NCBI GenBank assembly: GCA_947567585.1 | Contig: CANONE010000007.1 | Span: forward strand, 1-30,354 | Length of the DNA stretch: 30,354 nt | Reading direction: 5' to 3' | From: an uncultured Clostridia bacterium | GTDB lineage: Bacteria; Bacillota; Clostridia; Oscillospirales; Acutalibacteraceae | Part shown: in pieces, positions 7,309 through 14,229 of the stretch | How positions within the stretch are numbered: position 1 is the first letter of the stretch | How the letters are laid out: the number at the start of each line of letters is the position of its first letter | Position numbers and translations under genes: made by a program | Notes under the pieces: generated by a model | What the model was told of the DNA's origin: nothing | What the model saw: the letters and a program-made list of their open reading frames with translations, nothing else | Databases searched by the model: none

Positions 7309-8184
7309 ATGCTATACGAAATCACCAATGGTACGCTCACCGCCCAGGTGGACTCCTTAGGTGCGCAGCTGGTTTCACTGAAGGGGCCCCAGGGCTTTGA
7401 GTATCTCTGGACCGGCGACCCGGCCTACTGGCGGGAGCACGCCCCCGTTCTCTTCCCCATTGTAGGCGCTCTGCGGGACGGGAAAACCATCATCGGCGGA
7501 AAAACCTATGAGATGGGCCGCCACGGCTTTGCCAAAAAGATGGAGTTCGCTTTAAAGGAGCGCTCCGAGGGCTCTGTGTCTCTGTGCCTACGGGCCAATG
7601 AGGAGACCAAGCAAGCCTATCCTTTCGACTTTGCCCTCTTCGTCGCCTATACCATGACGGAAACCGGCGTCTCTACCCGCTTCACCGTGGAGAATACGGG
7701 AACCGGGCCCCTGCCCTTCTCTGTGGGCGGGCACCCGGGCTTCAACATCCCCGCAAACGAGGAGGCCGCTTTTGAAGACTATACCATCCAGTTTGAGAAG
7801 CCGGAAAGCCAGACCTGCCCGGTAATCGACATGCGGGCCGGCCTCATTGATTGGACGAAAGAGGGCTTCCGGCTGGAAGGGGCCGAGATCCCTTTGCGCC
7901 ACTCCCTCTTTTATCAGGACGCGCTGGTTTTTGAAAAACTCCAATCCCAGCGGGTGAAAATTGTCAATAAGGCCACAGGCAGGGGCGTGGAGATGGATTT
8001 CTCCGGCTTCCCTATGCTGGGCGTCTGGTCCGCTGCCAACGACGGCCCCTATGTCTGCCTGGAGCCCTGGACAGGCTGCGCCACCCTCACCACAGAGGGC
8101 GACCAGTTCCAGGAGAAAAAAGGCATGACGCTTTTGGCGGCCGGGGACAAGGCGGCGTATCAGTTCAGCGTCCGCATTTTATAG
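7309..8184 (+). CDS. Aldose 1-epimerase family protein
   Basis: A 291-residue galactose-mutarotase-like beta-sandwich enzyme, expected to interconvert alpha and beta anomers of an aldose or aldose phosphate. Visible family features are ANGTLTAQVDSLGAQL-type N terminus (ITNGTLTAQVDSLGAQLVSL), the HAPVLFPIVG segment, GRHGFAKKM with the conserved catalytic-type histidine, GGHPGFN and ENTGTGPLPFSVGGHP, and the late ClEPWTG motif (CLEPWTGCA), matching the LacX-like branch. The ATG at 7309 is nine bases after AAGGAG; an earlier TTG at 7291 overlaps that ribosome-binding site and is not used. It heads a run of closely spaced genes of unrelated function. Confidence 0.9.
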   Translation: MLYEITNGTLTAQVDSLGAQLVSLKGPQGFEYLWTGDPAYWREHAPVLFPIVGALRDGKTIIGGKTYEMGRHGFAKKMEFALKERSEGSVSLCLRANEETKQAYPFDFALFVAYTMTETGVSTRFTVENTGTGPLPFSVGGHPGFNIPANEEAAFEDYTIQFEKPESQTCPVIDMRAGLIDWTKEGFRLEGAEIPLRHSLFYQDALVFEKLQSQRVKIVNKATGRGVEMDFSGFPMLGVWSAANDGPYVCLEPWTGCATLTTEGDQFQEKKGMTLLAAGDKAAYQFSVRIL

Positions 8185-8196
8185 GGAGGACTTTTT

Positions 8197-8952
8197 GTGG
8201 TGGAGATTCTTATTGTGGGCTGTTTCCATTTTGAGGAAAGCGCCCTGGATATTTTCTCGCCAGAGTCTCAGGCCCAGCTCCAGGCGCTGGCCGGCGGCTT
8301 AGCAGCTTTTGCCCCTGACGCGGTGGCGGTGGAAGCCGCCGCCCATCAGCAAGCCGTCATAGATGAAGCCTACCGGCGGTTTTCTTTAGAGGACTTAGAA
8401 AGCCCGGACAAAATGCGCCGGGATACGCTGGGGACCATCCATGTGTTTGGCGAGGATAAGCCCATGAACTACCGGAATGAAATTGTTCAGCTGGGCTTCC
8501 GGCTGGGAAAGCTTCTGGAATTGCCCCGGGTTTTCGCCATAGACGACGACAGCGAAATGGACGGCGCCCCCTTTGAAGCGCCTATTCCGGCGGCGCAGGA
8601 GGCCATGGATGCCTTTGCCGCCTTTGCCGGCCGCGCGCCTGCCGGGCTCACCGCCCTTTTGCGCTTTTGCAACCAGCCCCAGTGGTCCCAGCTGAACCAC
8701 AGCATCTATCTTCGCGCCAATGAAACCGGGTCCAGCGAGGACTATAGCGGGGCTTCATCCATTTCCCAATGGTACCAGCGCAATTTGAAGATCTTTTCCA
8801 ATATCCAGCGGCTGGCCCAGGGCCGCAAACGCGTTCTTGCCCTGTATGGCGCCGGCCATCTTCATCTGCTCCGTCAGTTTATCCGGGAAGACGGCCGCTT
8901 CCGGCTTATAGAGCTGGAAGACGCGGCCCCGCAGGGCGGAGCCATCTCTTAA
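8197..8952 (+). CDS. DUF5694 domain-containing protein
   Basis: A 251-residue soluble protein. The opening EILIVGCFHFEE, the PDAVAVEAA segment, and the closing RVLALYGAGHLHLLRQFI match the DUF5694 family, which I place near the TraB/GumN (Tiki-like) fold on the basis of the paired N-terminal GxxH and C-terminal GAGHxxxL motifs. In TraB relatives these histidines and glutamates bind metal for peptidase activity; that function is not demonstrated for this family. The GTG start at 8197 follows AGGGAGGA with a six-base spacer; GTG 8200 is an equally possible start. It lies 12 bases after the epimerase gene and is probably in the same transcript. Confidence 0.7.
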   Translation: MVEILIVGCFHFEESALDIFSPESQAQLQALAGGLAAFAPDAVAVEAAAHQQAVIDEAYRRFSLEDLESPDKMRRDTLGTIHVFGEDKPMNYRNEIVQLGFRLGKLLELPRVFAIDDDSEMDGAPFEAPIPAAQEAMDAFAAFAGRAPAGLTALLRFCNQPQWSQLNHSIYLRANETGSSEDYSGASSISQWYQRNLKIFSNIQRLAQGRKRVLALYGAGHLHLLRQFIREDGRFRLIELEDAAPQGGAIS

Positions 8953-9010
8953 ATGGCCCCGGGAAGGGCCGCCGCAGCCTAAAAATACGCCCTACTGGAG
9001 GAATCATACT

Positions 9011-9325
9011 TTGGAAGACTGGAAGAAGCTGCAAAAGGAAGTCTATCAGAATAAGCTGGACCACCATTTTAATGTGACGGACGTGCATCTGGAATTCTGC
9101 CATCTTTACGGCGAGGTGGCGGAGGCCCACGCCGCTTATCACAAGCGCAAGCCGGACCTGGGAGAGGAGCTGGCGGACGTGGCCATCTACCTGTTGGGGC
9201 TGGCGGAGATCTTGGGCTTTGACCTGGAGGAACAGGTGGTGCGCAAAATGGAGATCAACCGCAAGCGCCGCTATCAGGTGGTGGACGGCGTTTTGAAGCG
9301 GATCGAGGGGGAACAGCATGGTTAA
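9011..9325 (+). CDS. MazG-like nucleotide pyrophosphohydrolase
   Basis: A 104-residue all-alpha NTP pyrophosphatase. The MazG/DCTPP-type metal-binding pattern is present as HLYGEVAEAHAAY (EVxEA) and, further on, LGEELADVAIYLLGLAEILG (EExxDV), so the enzyme should cleave a non-canonical or excess NTP/dNTP to the monophosphate. The TTG at 9011 is supported by CTGGAGG nine bases upstream. Its last eight bases overlap the HAD phosphatase gene, indicating translational coupling. Substrate is unknown. Confidence 0.85.
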   Translation: MEDWKKLQKEVYQNKLDHHFNVTDVHLEFCHLYGEVAEAHAAYHKRKPDLGEELADVAIYLLGLAEILGFDLEEQVVRKMEINRKRRYQVVDGVLKRIEGEQHG

Positions 9326-10145
9326 GCTCATGGCCTTTGACCTGGACGGCACCACGCTGATTTCTCCCCACCTTTTGCCGGCGGCCAACCGCCAAGCCCT
9401 TTTGGCGGCGGCAAAGAGGGGCGTGCTGCTGGTCCCCGCCACCGGCAGGATGCGGGACTATATTCCCAAAGAGATTTCCCAGCTGCCCATTGGCTACGCC
9501 ATCACCTCCAACGGCGGCGGGGTGTACGACATGAAGACCGGACAGGCGGTGGTGCAAAACCTGATCCCCCATGAGAAGGCTCTGCAAATCCAGGCGGTTC
9601 TTGAGGATTACCCTATCTACGTGGAGTATTATAGAGACGGATCCGCCATTACCCGCCGGGGGCTGCCGGAGCGGGCCAAGGCCGGGATGCTGCCCCCAAA
9701 AAAGTGGCGGTTTCTCGAGGGGAAAAATTACACCTTTACCGAGGATTTTCGGAAAATGCTGGAAGAGACGGGCCTGTGCCCGGAGAAAATCAATCTGCCG
9801 TATATTGTGGGCGAGGACCGGGTCCAGCTGTGGGGGCGTCTGGAAAAGCTGGGCGGGCTGCGGCTGACCTCCAGCGTGTCGGACAACATTGAGATCAACA
9901 GCGAAGCCGCCCACAAGGGCGGAGCCCTGCGGGCTCTGGCGGACAAGCTGGGGATAGACCTCTCGGAGGTAATGGCCATCGGGGACAACGGCAACGACGT
10001 CACCATGCTGCAAGCCGCCGGATACTCGGTAGCCGTAGGAGACGCCGCCCCCCAGGCCCTAGCGGCCGCCAAATACCAAACCTCCCCCCACGACCAAAAC
10101 GGCCTGGCCCAAGCCGTCGAAAGGTTCATCCTAACGGACGCCTAA
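9318..10145 (+). CDS. Cof-type HAD-IIB family phosphatase
   Basis: A 275-residue haloacid dehalogenase-superfamily hydrolase with a type IIB cap. Motif I is FDLDGTT with nucleophile Asp8 and acid Asp10; motif II is the TGR region (VPATGRM); motif III is the Lys in HKGGALRAL; motif IV is GDNGNDVTML. Such enzymes dephosphorylate sugar phosphates, FMN or other phosphometabolites, and the target here is unknown. It overlaps the MazG-like gene by eight bases. The last 90 bases are unusually C- and A-rich with few G compared with the rest of the gene, which may only reflect local strand bias. No terminator follows. Confidence 0.92.
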   Translation: MVKLMAFDLDGTTLISPHLLPAANRQALLAAAKRGVLLVPATGRMRDYIPKEISQLPIGYAITSNGGGVYDMKTGQAVVQNLIPHEKALQIQAVLEDYPIYVEYYRDGSAITRRGLPERAKAGMLPPKKWRFLEGKNYTFTEDFRKMLEETGLCPEKINLPYIVGEDRVQLWGRLEKLGGLRLTSSVSDNIEINSEAAHKGGALRALADKLGIDLSEVMAIGDNGNDVTMLQAAGYSVAVGDAAPQALAAAKYQTSPHDQNGLAQAVERFILTDA

Positions 10146-10195
10146 AGTGGCCGGCCAAGCCCAAAAATTCCGCAAAGCCTATGGGCGCGGGTTCT

Positions 10196-10251
10196 CAAGT
10201 ACGGCGGAGTAAGCCGCGGACTGGCCGCACCGGCGGATAAGACCGGCGCCT
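10196..10251 (+). repeat. Family D dispersed repeat, copy 1
   Basis: CAAGTACGGCGG, AGCCGCG and CCGGCGGATAAGACCG occur here in the same order as in the reverse complement of 12,942-12,987, with a 10-base insertion between the two halves relative to that copy. It sits in the gap between the HAD and rsgA genes and encodes nothing recognisable. Confidence 0.6.
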
Positions 10252-10298
10252 CTACGGCCTTTAAAAGGTTCCCACAATCTTGAAAGGAGTGATGTCTT

Positions 10299-10442
10299 AT
10301 GAGTAGATTTTTTGTAAGCAGGAGGAACACTTATTTCCGATTGGAGGAATCGAATGACAAATCTTTTAGACTATGGCTTTCCGGCGGAGCTTCTGCCCCA
10401 GGGAGGACCTGCCGCGCCCGCCCGGGTGACGGCGGTATTTAA
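10299..10442 (+). CDS. Possible 47-codon upstream small ORF overlapping rsgA
   Basis: An ATG at 10299 stands behind an unusually good ribosome-binding site (GAAAGGAGTGATGTCTT). The frame begins MSRFFVSRRNTYFRLEESN and stays open until TAA at 10440-10442, running across the rsgA start in another frame. The first 19 codons are lower in GC than the neighbourhood. It could be a leader peptide coupling translation to rsgA, or a remnant. It has no recognisable family and may not be expressed. Confidence 0.3.
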   Translation: MSRFFVSRRNTYFRLEESNDKSFRLWLSGGASAPGRTCRARPGDGGI

Positions 10443-11385
10443 AGAGCGCTGGCAGCTGATTACCCCGGAGGGGGAGCGCTATGGGCGCTTGAAAACCAAG
10501 GAGTACTATTTTGACGGCGGGGAGGATTTCCCCACCACAGGAGACTATGTGCTGGCCCTGCCCGTCCCCGGGGACTGGCAGATTGTGAAAACCCTGCCCC
10601 GAAAGAGCTTTTTCTCCCGGATGGATTCCTGGCACGGTACCGAGCAGGCGGTAGCCGCCAACATTGACACGGCTTTTGCGGTGCAGTCTTTAAACGAAAA
10701 CTTTAACGTAAAGCGGCTGGAACGGTATTTAACCCTGGCCTGGAATTCCGGGGCCCAGCCGGTGGTGCTGCTGACCAAAGCGGACCTGCCGGGGGAACAC
10801 GGGGAAATGCTGAAGGAGGCCCAAGGCGCGGCCGGGGAGGTCCCGGTGCTGGCGGTCAGCGCTAAAAGGGGCCTGGGTATGAAAAGCCTGGAGCCCTATC
10901 TGCGGCCGGGGAGCACGGCGGCGTTTTTGGGGTCCTCCGGCGTGGGGAAGTCCAGCCTGATTAACCGCCTGGCCGGAGAAGAGGTGATGGCCACCAGCGG
11001 CATTCGGGAAAGCGACTCCATGGGGCGGCACACCACCACCCACAGGCAGCTTTTGCGCCTGCCCTCCGGCGTGCTGGTTATTGACACCCCCGGCATGCGG
11101 GAGCTGGGCATGTGGGACGCCGCCGGCGGGCTCAGCGAGGCGTTCCCCGATGTGGAGCGCTTTTTAGGGCAATGCCGGTTTAACGACTGCCGGCACGAAA
11201 AGGAGCCTGGCTGTGCCATTCAAGCGGCGCTTAGCAGCGGGGAGCTCTCCAAGGAGCGCTGGGAAAACTATAAGCTTTTGGCCTGGGAATCCCAGCGAAG
11301 CCAGAGAAAGAAGCGGGGACAAGCCTCAAAGGCTCTCTCTAAGCAGCAGCGCCAAGCCAGCAAGTACAAGAAAAAATTCATGTAG
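10354..11385 (+). CDS. rsgA: Ribosome small subunit-dependent GTPase A
   Basis: RsgA checks late 30S subunit assembly by hydrolysing GTP on the ribosome. The 343-residue protein has the family's order: an N-terminal OB-fold (about 18-75), the circularly permuted GTPase with TKAD (141-144) before the P-loop GSSGVGKSS (193-201), a GRHTTTH switch and DTPG (244-247), and a C-terminal zinc knuckle with Cys274, Cys279, His281 and Cys287. The tail is strongly basic (SQRKKRGQASKALSKQQRQA), fitting rRNA binding. The ATG at 10354 follows TTGGAGGAATCGA. A terminator at 11,493-11,518 follows. Confidence 0.97.
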   Translation: MTNLLDYGFPAELLPQGGPAAPARVTAVFKERWQLITPEGERYGRLKTKEYYFDGGEDFPTTGDYVLALPVPGDWQIVKTLPRKSFFSRMDSWHGTEQAVAANIDTAFAVQSLNENFNVKRLERYLTLAWNSGAQPVVLLTKADLPGEHGEMLKEAQGAAGEVPVLAVSAKRGLGMKSLEPYLRPGSTAAFLGSSGVGKSSLINRLAGEEVMATSGIRESDSMGRHTTTHRQLLRLPSGVLVIDTPGMRELGMWDAAGGLSEAFPDVERFLGQCRFNDCRHEKEPGCAIQAALSSGELSKERWENYKLLAWESQRSQRKKRGQASKALSKQQRQASKYKKKFM

Positions 11386-11492
11386 GCGCAGGAAACAAAT
11401 GGGGCGTAGAAGCCGGTGGGAAACAGCCCGTTAAGGGGCCTCCGGGGCCGGCGCGCTTTCAAAAGGAATGGATATCGTTTCATTCACAGCGG

Positions 11493-11518
11493 GGGCCTTG
11501 CAAAAGGCCCTCGTTTTT
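11493..11518 (+). terminator. Rho-independent terminator of rsgA
   Basis: GGGCCTT (11493-11499), loop GCAA, AAGGCCC (11504-11510), then TCGTTTTT. Stem and T run make a good intrinsic terminator. It overlaps the murF promoter. Confidence 0.8.
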
Positions 11519-11526
11519 CATATAAT
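11498..11526 (+). promoter_or_regulatory. Predicted sigma-A promoter of murF
   Basis: TTGCAA (11498-11503), a 17-base spacer and TATAAT (11521-11526). The -35 hexamer is made of the stem tip and loop of the rsgA terminator. The expected start near 11,533 gives a leader of about 60 nt. Confidence 0.75.
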
Positions 11527-11595
11527 GAATAGAGAAACAGCCGGCCGGACTTCCGGGTTTGCTTGAAACGGTATTGCGGAAAGGAAGCGTTGAGT

Positions 11596-12942
11596 ATGGA
11601 TATCAGGATTGCGGAGATTGCACAAATGTGTGGAGGGAAGCTGCTTTTCGGGGACCCGCAGACACGGGTGGAGCGGTTTGTTACCGATAGCCGGAGGGCC
11701 GCGCCCGGGGCTATGTTCGTGCCCATTCGGGGGGAAAACGTGGACGGGCATCAATACATCCCTAAGGCTCTGGCCGCCGGGGCGGCCGCCAGTTTCAGCG
11801 ATCATCCCATTGCCGTTTCCGGCCCGGTGGTGCTGGTGGAGGATTGCCGCGCCGCTTTGCAAAAAGTGGGCGAGGCTTACCGGGAGCGGTTTACGATACC
11901 TGTTGTGGGGATCACCGGCAGCGTGGGGAAGACCACCGCCAAGGAAATGGTGGCCCAAGGGCTTTCCGCCGGGCATCGGGTCCACCGCACGCCGGGCAAC
12001 GCCAACAGCCAGGTGGGGGTGCCCATTACAGTCTGCGGCATAGAGCCCTGGCACAGCGCCGCCGTTATTGAGATGGGGGTGAGCATGCCCGGGGAGATGG
12101 AGCGCATCGCCAAAGTGGTAAAGCCCACCTGCGGGGTCATCACCACCATCGGGACCTCTCATATTGAGTTTATGCGGACCCGGGAAAATATTATGGCGGA
12201 AAAAGCCCATATGGCGGACTATCTGCCCCAAGGCGCGCCGCTTTTTGTCAACGGGGACAACGACCTGCTGCCCCGGCTGCGGGGAAGCTTCCGGCTGACG
12301 ACCTTTGGCCTTTCGGAAAACTGCCAGTGGCGGGGCGTGGACATTCGTGAGGCGGACGGTGGCCTTTGCTTTCTGTGCAAGGCACCGGATGGACGCGCCC
12401 AAACGGTTCGCCTGCCGGTGTTGGGCGAGCACAATGTGCGCAACGCCCTGGCGGCGCTGGCCGTGGCGGACAGTCTGGGGCAGTCCCTGGAACAGACGGC
12501 CAGGGCCCTGGGAGAGTACGTCCCCCCGGCGATGCGGCAGCAGATTACCCAGCGGCCGGATGGGGTGACGGTTATTGATGACAGCTATAACGCCAGCCCG
12601 GATTCCATGCAAAGCGCTTTAGACGTGCTGGCCGCGCGGGAAAGCGGCGGGCAAAAGGTGGCTGTGCTGGCCGGCATGCTGGAGCTGGGGGACTTCACCC
12701 GCCAAGGCCACCTGGACACAGGCCGCTATGCTAAAAGCTTAGGGGTTCACCGCTTGATTGCCGTGGGAGAATTGGCCCGGGATATCGCCGAAGGCTTCGG
12801 CCCCCAGGCGGAGTGGGCGGCGGATAACCAGGAGGCCGTCCGCCTGCTGGAGGGAACTTTGAAATCCGGCGACGCCGTGCTGGTAAAGGGTTCCCGGGGC
12901 ATGAAGACGGAAGAAATTGTGGCGGCGCTGTTAAATTCGTAG
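11596..12942 (+). CDS. murF: UDP-N-acetylmuramoyl-tripeptide--D-alanyl-D-alanine ligase
   Basis: Adds D-Ala-D-Ala to the UDP-MurNAc-tripeptide, the last cytoplasmic step of peptidoglycan precursor synthesis. The 448-residue protein has the Mur ligase N-terminal domain (VTDSRRAAPGAMFVPIRG near 28-45), the ATP-binding P-loop GITGSVGKTT (105-114), the NANSQVGVP signature, EMGVS, the HIEFM segment typical of MurF, HNVRNALAA and the C-terminal domain with DDSYNASPDSM. I chose ATG 11596 behind GGAAAGGAAG; a TTG 33 bases upstream would add 11 residues without family support. It is apparently monocistronic, with its own promoter and a perfect hairpin downstream. Confidence 0.96.
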   Translation: MDIRIAEIAQMCGGKLLFGDPQTRVERFVTDSRRAAPGAMFVPIRGENVDGHQYIPKALAAGAAASFSDHPIAVSGPVVLVEDCRAALQKVGEAYRERFTIPVVGITGSVGKTTAKEMVAQGLSAGHRVHRTPGNANSQVGVPITVCGIEPWHSAAVIEMGVSMPGEMERIAKVVKPTCGVITTIGTSHIEFMRTRENIMAEKAHMADYLPQGAPLFVNGDNDLLPRLRGSFRLTTFGLSENCQWRGVDIREADGGLCFLCKAPDGRAQTVRLPVLGEHNVRNALAALAVADSLGQSLEQTARALGEYVPPAMRQQITQRPDGVTVIDDSYNASPDSMQSALDVLAARESGGQKVAVLAGMLELGDFTRQGHLDTGRYAKSLGVHRLIAVGELARDIAEGFGPQAEWAADNQEAVRLLEGTLKSGDAVLVKGSRGMKTEEIVAALLNS

Positions 12943-12987
12943 GGGGCGGTCTTATCTGCCGGTTCGCGGCTCAATCCGCTGTACTTG
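12942..12987 (-). repeat. Family D dispersed repeat, copy 2
   Basis: In reverse complement this reads CAAGTACAGCGG, GAGCCGCG, then CCGGCAGATAAGACCG, matching 10,196-10,251 in order. It begins at the last base of murF. Confidence 0.6.
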
Positions 12988-13001
12988 GCGTGGCCAAGTA
13001 C
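12981..13001. repeat. Perfect 9-bp hairpin after murF
   Basis: GTACTTGGC and GCCAAGTAC form a perfect stem around GTG. The hairpin overlaps the end of family D copy 2 and may end the murF transcript, though no T run follows. Confidence 0.6.
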
Positions 13002-13074
13002 CCGGAAGACGCTCCGCCCTGCCGCTTTTACGGAAAGAGATGGCATTGGCTGCGGGAAGTCATAAAACTGTTTT

Positions 13075-13125
13075 CACCGGTTTTCTCGATTTCATGCCGG
13101 CGGCTCTGTGGCGGAGCGGTTGGGT
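13075..13125 (+). repeat. Family C dispersed repeat, copy 2
   Basis: CACCGGTTTTCTCGATTTCA followed by GCCGGCGGCTCTGTGGCGGAGCGG aligns with the reverse complement of 14,024-14,076 across about 45 bases. Together with that copy it flanks the GNAT-like gene in inverted orientation. Confidence 0.65.
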
Positions 13126-13156
13126 TCTTATTACAAAGCTCAAAAAGGAGAAGAAT

Positions 13157-14008
13157 ATGCTAAGAGTATTAAATCAAGAGGAATATAAGAATTATTTGGA
13201 TTGGGCTTATGGGATGGCCCTGGACATGAGCCGTTCCGGCTACCCCACCTACGCCGACGGCCTGAAGACCCGGGCGGAGTTCGACGAGACCGCCGCCCTG
13301 GCCCATGAGCGGGAGCACGAGGGGGCCCTGCTCTTTGAGGACGGGGGCAGGGCCCTGGGGTATATCCACTACTTCGCCCTGCCCGAGGACAAATATCTGG
13401 ACACCCGGGCTTTCTGCACAGAGGATAAGACCGAGCAGGCTATCGATGAGCTGGTGGCCTACCTGGCTGAAAAATACCCGGGCTTCACCATGCACTTCGG
13501 CTTCGGGGTCCAGAACACCCGGGCGGTGAACCGCCTGGTGGAGCTGGGCTGGCCTCTGGATGAGGAGAGCCTGGTGGGGGTGATGAAGTTCGAGGACTAC
13601 ACCCCCCGGCCGGAAACTGTGGAGCTGGCGCCCATCACGGCGGAGAACTTCGACCGTTTCGCGGCCCTTCACGCCCACATGGACGGGAAAATGTACTGGG
13701 ACAACGCCCACCTGCGGGAGGCCCTGGACCGGTGGCACATCTATGTATACCATCAAGACGGCCGGGACCAGGCCAGCGTGTACTTCATGTATGTGGACGG
13801 AATGGTAGAGATTTTCGGCATGGATTTTGAGGAGGACGCACGCTATTTTGACGCCTTGCGGGCCCTGCTGCTGCGCACCCTGAACCAGGGCAAGGCAGAC
13901 GGCATGGAGAGCTTCTACTTCTTCCACGAGGAAAAAGACGCCCCCACTGTAAAGGAGCTGGGCATCCGCAGCCTGGGGACGTATGTGATGTACGCGAAGA
14001 AGCTGTAA
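13157..14008 (+). CDS. GNAT-like acetyltransferase domain protein
   Basis: A 283-residue soluble protein with two similar alpha/beta halves (break at about residue 155, at the PETVELAPITAENFDRF segment). The first half has an acceptor-like LGYIHYFALPEDKYLDTRAFC strand and NTRAVNRLVELGWPL, which resembles the GNAT motif-B N..A...Y...GF pattern; the second ends with VKELGIRSLGTYVMYAKKL in the same position. The classic acetyl-CoA loop Q/RxxGxG/A is not obvious, so activity is uncertain. ATG 13157 follows AAAGGAGAAG; the frame is open further upstream but into repeat DNA. It is isolated between inverted family C copies, with no operon partner. Confidence 0.6.
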   Translation: MLRVLNQEEYKNYLDWAYGMALDMSRSGYPTYADGLKTRAEFDETAALAHEREHEGALLFEDGGRALGYIHYFALPEDKYLDTRAFCTEDKTEQAIDELVAYLAEKYPGFTMHFGFGVQNTRAVNRLVELGWPLDEESLVGVMKFEDYTPRPETVELAPITAENFDRFAALHAHMDGKMYWDNAHLREALDRWHIYVYHQDGRDQASVYFMYVDGMVEIFGMDFEEDARYFDALRALLLRTLNQGKADGMESFYFFHEEKDAPTVKELGIRSLGTYVMYAKKL

Positions 14009-14023
14009 ACGCGGATCACTTCC

Positions 14024-14076
14024 CAATCCCTCCGCTCCGCCCACAAAGCCGCCGGTACGGAATCAAGAAAAACCGG
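14024..14076 (-). repeat. Family C dispersed repeat, copy 3
   Basis: Its reverse complement contains TCTTGATTCCGTACCG, exact to copy 1 at 577-592, and GGCGGCTTTGTGGGCGGAGCGG, close to copy 2. It starts 16 bases after the GNAT-like gene. Confidence 0.65.
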
Positions 14077-14158
14077 CAGGGTTTGGGGGCCCGGGCCGGC
14101 CGGCGCGGTAGCGGGGACGCAAAACCTCAAGGTTACCAAAATTACCGCTAAAAATTTG

Positions 14159-14187
14159 TTGCGAAAAGTTGTAGTTTGCGTTAAAAT
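14159..14187 (+). promoter_or_regulatory. Predicted sigma-A promoter of the rnf operon
   Basis: TTGCGA (14159-14164), 17 bases, TAAAAT (14182-14187) in a locally AT-rich stretch, about 40 bases before the rnfC start codon. Confidence 0.6.
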
Positions 14188-14229
14188 AAATAGTACATAT
14201 TCATTGTCAATGAAAGGATCGTGTAAATC

